This document shows positions 61,167-64,000 of a stretch of DNA of 64,000 bases, piece after piece (the first letter of the stretch is position 1; every line of letters starts with the position of its first letter). The DNA comes from Bacillus manliponensis. Its GTDB lineage: Bacteria > Bacillota > Bacilli > Bacillales > Bacillaceae_G. The notes below the pieces were generated by a model. That model ran no database searches. It was not told the origin of the DNA and saw only the letters and a list, made by a program, of their open reading frames with translations. Location: the NCBI RefSeq assembly GCF_000712595.1, contig NZ_JOTN01000003.1, forward strand, positions 186,001 to 250,000, read 5' to 3'. Both the position numbers and the translations under genes were made by a program.

Positions 61167-62390
61167 TGAAGCATCTACTGAAGGTTGTTCCGTACTGTAA
61201 TGTTTTCCCCGAGAAGGAAGCATAACGGAAAATGCGAGTATACAAGAGCAAAGTAAAATGAGTAATGCGCTGCTAATTACTGCGGTTTGGACAGATAATA
61301 TTTCAGCAAGAGCACCAATGATGACAACAAATATAGCTTGTAAAATATATCGTATCCCATCAAACACGCTAGCGATTCTTCCAATCATAGGAAGAGGAAT
61401 GCTATTTTGATAAAATGTTAAGAACGATGTGTTAGCGATAGATGAAAAGAGGCCAAGAATGATAAAACCACTTACTGCTACAATAAAGGATTGAGAAAAG
61501 GCGTAAATGACGTATCCAATCCCTGTTACGACCATACCAACACTTATACCATATTGAAGAGGTAATTTTTTTGCCAATAAAGAAGCGAGGAACGAACCGA
61601 GAACGTAACCAGCTCCAGTAAGGGTAACTAGCATACTGTATTGTGTTTCAGATAATTGAAGCACTTGTTTAGAAAAGACAACTTCTTGTGAATCTAACGC
61701 TGTTGCAATTAGCATTGTCATTTGAAATAGTGCATAGATAAGTACAATGTACGTTGCAGAACGGGCGAAGGAAAAAACTTCTCGCCAGTCTTCGTGCAGT
61801 TTTTGAAAGATCGATGATTCATCATTCTTATTATCAATTTCCCCTGGCGAAAGGTTAGGGAGAAAGTATATCGCAATTGCTGCAATAAGAAAGGATGCTC
61901 CATTACAAAAGATTACAAACTGTGGTGAATATAAGGCCATCAATATACCAGCGATGGCAGGTCCTGTAACGAAAGAGCCAGAGGTCGCTAAACTATTCCA
62001 AGCATTAAATTGCTGTCGTTCTTCGCGAGGGATAATCGTTGTTGTATAAGCAAAAGAAGCTGAGCCCGAGAAGGAATTTGCAATATGAATAAGAAAAATA
62101 CAAGCATAAATTGGCCAGATGGAACTAAATAGTGGAATGCAGAATACAAGAAGGGCACGTATGACATTCATCATAATGATAATTGCACGTTTGTTGGAGC
62201 GATCCACAATACTTCCTGCCCAAAAATTTGTACAAAAGGCGGCGATTGGACCAATGAGCCATAAGCCGGCCACTGCTGTGCCTGACCCAGTTTCTTCAAG
62301 CACCATCCAGTTAAGCGCAACAAGATACATAAAATCTCCTAAGCGGGAAATACCGTTTCCGAATAACAGTAAAAATTTTGTTTTTGTCAT
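61164..62390 (-). CDS. MFS transporter
   Basis: A 408-aa major facilitator permease with 12 segments; MTKTKFLLLFGNGISRLGDF start, SIVDRSNKRAIIIMMNV loop motif near 72-90. MFS-3/enterobactin-exporter-like family by appearance; substrate unknown. Start is the ATG at 62390, two bases before the stop of the ArsR gene, so both are one operon. Confidence 0.92.
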   Translation of the reverse strand: MTKTKFLLLFGNGISRLGDFMYLVALNWMVLEETGSGTAVAGLWLIGPIAAFCTNFWAGSIVDRSNKRAIIIMMNVIRALLVFCIPLFSSIWPIYACIFLIHIANSFSGSASFAYTTTIIPREERQQFNAWNSLATSGSFVTGPAIAGILMALYSPQFVIFCNGASFLIAAIAIYFLPNLSPGEIDNKNDESSIFQKLHEDWREVFSFARSATYIVLIYALFQMTMLIATALDSQEVVFSKQVLQLSETQYSMLVTLTGAGYVLGSFLASLLAKKLPLQYGISVGMVVTGIGYVIYAFSQSFIVAVSGFIILGLFSSIANTSFLTFYQNSIPLPMIGRIASVFDGIRYILQAIFVVIIGALAEILSVQTAVISSALLILLCSCILAFSVMLPSRGKHYSTEQPSVDAS

Positions 62391-62391
62391 A

Positions 62392-62862
62392 TTATGAATC
62401 ACTTTCTTCCTTTTTTCGTTTGACTTCAAATGTAAGCTGATATTCTTTTTTACAAACTGTTTCTTGCACGACTTTACTTTCCCAACGTAGTAATACTTGT
62501 GTCACTTCCCACATTAATTGTGCATGTTCTTCTTCGTTTAAAAAGAGATGAGATACGGTGCGGGATACGCCTGCTTCGTTGTTCACTTCTTTATCTGTTT
62601 CTATAGAAAAATGCACGGCCTTTGCTTTGTAATATTTTTCAATGATGCCCCGTCTCTCTTTCGTATCAACTAATTCTAATAACCCGCCTTCATATAAAAG
62701 CTGCACATGATAATGAATACTTCCAGGAGATTTGTTTAATTTTGTTGCTACTTGCTTTGCAGTGAGTGGCTCTTCGTTCAAAATATGTAAAATTTGAATG
62801 CGAATTGCGCTGGCAATTAACTTTTGTTGTTCTGCTGAAATCGTAATTGTGTTCTCATTCAT
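62392..62862 (-). CDS. ArsR family transcriptional regulator
   Basis: A 156-aa regulator with a winged helix (ISAEQQKLIASAIRIQILHILNEEP, then LTAKQVATKLNKSPGSIHYHVQLLYEGGLLEL) and a C-terminal region of unknown role. No classical metal Cys motif. AAAGGAG lies before the ATG at 62862. Likely represses itself and the MFS gene. Confidence 0.9.
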   Translation of the reverse strand: MNENTITISAEQQKLIASAIRIQILHILNEEPLTAKQVATKLNKSPGSIHYHVQLLYEGGLLELVDTKERRGIIEKYYKAKAVHFSIETDKEVNNEAGVSRTVSHLFLNEEEHAQLMWEVTQVLLRWESKVVQETVCKKEYQLTFEVKRKKEESDS

Positions 62863-62900
62863 AAGAGGAACTCCTTTCTTTATTCTAAATTTATTGTACA

Positions 62901-62916
62901 TTCTAAAAAATTAGAA
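62901..62916. promoter_or_regulatory. Candidate ArsR-regulator operator
   Basis: TTCTAAAAAATTAGAA is a perfect 16-bp palindrome 39 bases upstream of the regulator start; a related ATTCTAAAT half lies at 62882. Confidence 0.55.
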
Positions 62917-62975
62917 CGTAAACAAAAGGAATTCTCTTTATTTTGCTATTATTCGACAATAGGGGTTTAACAACA

Positions 62976-63007
62976 TAAAAAAACAGCTCACATTGTGTGA
63001 GCTGTTA
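62976..63007 (-). terminator. Terminator of the HD-domain gene
   Basis: AACAGCTCACA / TGTGAGCTGTT, three-base loop, six T on the minus strand. Confidence 0.9.
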
Positions 63008-63607
63008 CTGTTTGCACGCTTCGACATCAATGCCAGCTGCAATTAACTTTTGTTCGCCTGCTTGTTCAATTCGTTTTTGTAGTTTTGAGAGGAAAGAATC
63101 AAATTCTGTATGCTGAGCGACTTGGAAGACAAGTTTATGCTCAATTGGAATCCAAGTATCAATGTGAGCCTCATTATGTTGAATTTTTACTTCGAGCTTA
63201 TCGAGAGCATTTGCTACTTTTGCTTCATACGTTTCTTTTTCCTCAAATTCCATCCATAAATCATATAGTTCCTCGCCAAGTGGTCCAGATAATGTTTGTT
63301 TAATATTTAAAATTGCCTTTTGTTCATTTTCTTGCTTCTGCTTCTTTAATTCTTCACTATTCATCGTATCAAAAGCAGGAATATCACCAGCTTCTGCTTC
63401 TACTAAATCATGAATAATAATCATTTTTAGTAATTTTTCCATTTGCACCGGTTGATCCAAATATGGCTGAACGAGAACGGCCATAAGCGACATACGCCAT
63501 GTATGCTCTGCCACACTTTCTTGACGGCCATTTGATAGCCAACTGTGACGCAATTCGTATTTTAACTTTTCTGCTAGTGCGATGACTTGTAAGATATTTT
63601 TTTCCAT
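63005..63607 (-). CDS. HD-domain hydrolase (YfbR-like)
   Basis: A 200-aa metal-dependent phosphohydrolase: ESVAEHTWRMSLMA (first His), MIIIHDLVEAEAGDIPAFD (HD plus Asp) and a distal LDKLEVKIQHNEA with the final Asp. Related to 5'-deoxynucleotidases; substrate not determinable. AGAGGACGG precedes the ATG at 63607. Confidence 0.9.
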   Translation of the reverse strand: MEKNILQVIALAEKLKYELRHSWLSNGRQESVAEHTWRMSLMAVLVQPYLDQPVQMEKLLKMIIIHDLVEAEAGDIPAFDTMNSEELKKQKQENEQKAILNIKQTLSGPLGEELYDLWMEFEEKETYEAKVANALDKLEVKIQHNEAHIDTWIPIEHKLVFQVAQHTEFDSFLSKLQKRIEQAGEQKLIAAGIDVEACKQ

Positions 63608-63788
63608 ATAAACCGTCCTCTCTTTACTATACATACTGTCATTATTGTAATATAAATTTCACGAAAATTAAATGTGGCAATTTTATGAGTATATTGCGAT
63701 AACTAGATAAGGTTCGTATAATAAGAGACAGAGCTATTATTTAATTTAAAAATATTTTTTTATAAAACAGAAAAGGTAGGTTTGATGT

Positions 63789-64000
63789 ATGGGGGATGAA
63801 AACGAACTATTTGCAAGGCAACATAAGAAAAAACGCAGAATTGATATTTCGAGCCCATTTGGAATTGTAGTTGGTTTTGGACTTATTGCAGCAGCAATTA
63901 TTATTGGTGGGGGTGGGGTAAAAGGCTTTAAAAACTTTTTGGATGTTTCTTCTGTTTTAATTGTAATAGGTGGGACATTGGCGACAGTGGTTGTTGCATA
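63789..64000 (+). CDS. motP: Flagellar motor stator protein MotP (partial)
   Basis: The first 70 codons: basic N-terminus (ARQHKKKRRIDISSPFG), a membrane segment IVVGFGLIAAAIIIGGGG, KGFKNFLDVSSVLIVIGGTLATVVVA. This matches the start of MotA/MotP-type stators, MotP by the GFRxFLD-like motif. The gene runs off the window end. Confidence 0.85.
   Translation, partial: MGDENELFARQHKKKRRIDISSPFGIVVGFGLIAAAIIIGGGGVKGFKNFLDVSSVLIVIGGTLATVVVA

Overview
The window reads as a chromosomal segment of a Bacillus cereus group bacterium. It is AT-rich, almost all genes have strong AAAGGAGG-type ribosome binding sites, gene order follows Bacillus subtilis closely (mgsA-bshB1-bshA-cca-birA-panBCD-dinG-ypmA-ypmB-aspB-dnaD-nth-ypoC-ponA-recU-yppC, then yppE/F, cotD, ypsA, gpsB, rnpB, ypsC, ypwA, xpt-pbuX, dynA), and seven copies of a repeat that I identify as the B. 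cereus group element bcr1 are scattered through it. The species within the group cannot be fixed from the sequence alone.

Layout. 1-7.1 kb: a tightly packed operon for methylglyoxal, bacillithiol (bshB1, bshA), tRNA CCA addition and biotin ligase, then the pantothenate operon panBCD behind a structured, terminator-ended leader. 7.8-18.5 kb: dinG, ypmA/ypmB, aspB, dnaD, nth and ypoC, converging on ponA-recU. PonA (PBP1a) carries a striking C-terminal array of about 20 near-identical 24-bp units. 18.5-22.8 kb: small sporulation-linked genes (sspM-like, yppG-like, cotD), two of which share an identical SigK-like -10 box. 22.8-29.4 kb: gpsB, the RNase P RNA, a 23S rRNA methyltransferase, an XPD/DinG-like helicase, carboxypeptidase M32 and a GNAT enzyme. 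29.5-31.7 kb: guanine riboswitch, xpt and pbuX. 31.7-38.6 kb: a DUF418 membrane protein, a 28-codon ORF directly behind a perfect Fur box, the double dynamin DynA, ypbS and a sulfurtransferase. 38.6-39.1 kb: two tandem, covarying structured RNAs that look like 6S RNA.

39-51 kb: a looser region rich in bcr1 copies, with a secreted protein bearing a His-x15-His-x-Cys motif, the ypcP exonuclease, an FbpB-like Fur-type basic protein, an EamA transporter, two RNase H-fold proteins, a preQ1 riboswitch with queT, a zinc-finger microprotein, a cold shock protein, a LysE exporter and a fatty acid hydroxylase-like membrane protein. 51.1-53.5 kb is the clearest accessory patch: wreckage of an IS3-family transposase next to a 494-aa, AT-rich SGNH-like protein whose upstream region holds nested inverted repeats.

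53.7-64 kb: DUF485 plus a sodium:solute symporter, a class III aminotransferase, a MerR regulator next to a MATE efflux pump whose promoter has the 19-bp spacer and 21-bp dyad typical of MerR control, a DUF421 protein, an NfrA-type oxidoreductase, an ArsR/MFS pair with a candidate operator, an HD-domain hydrolase and the start of motP. No tRNA, rRNA, CRISPR array or phage genes were seen.
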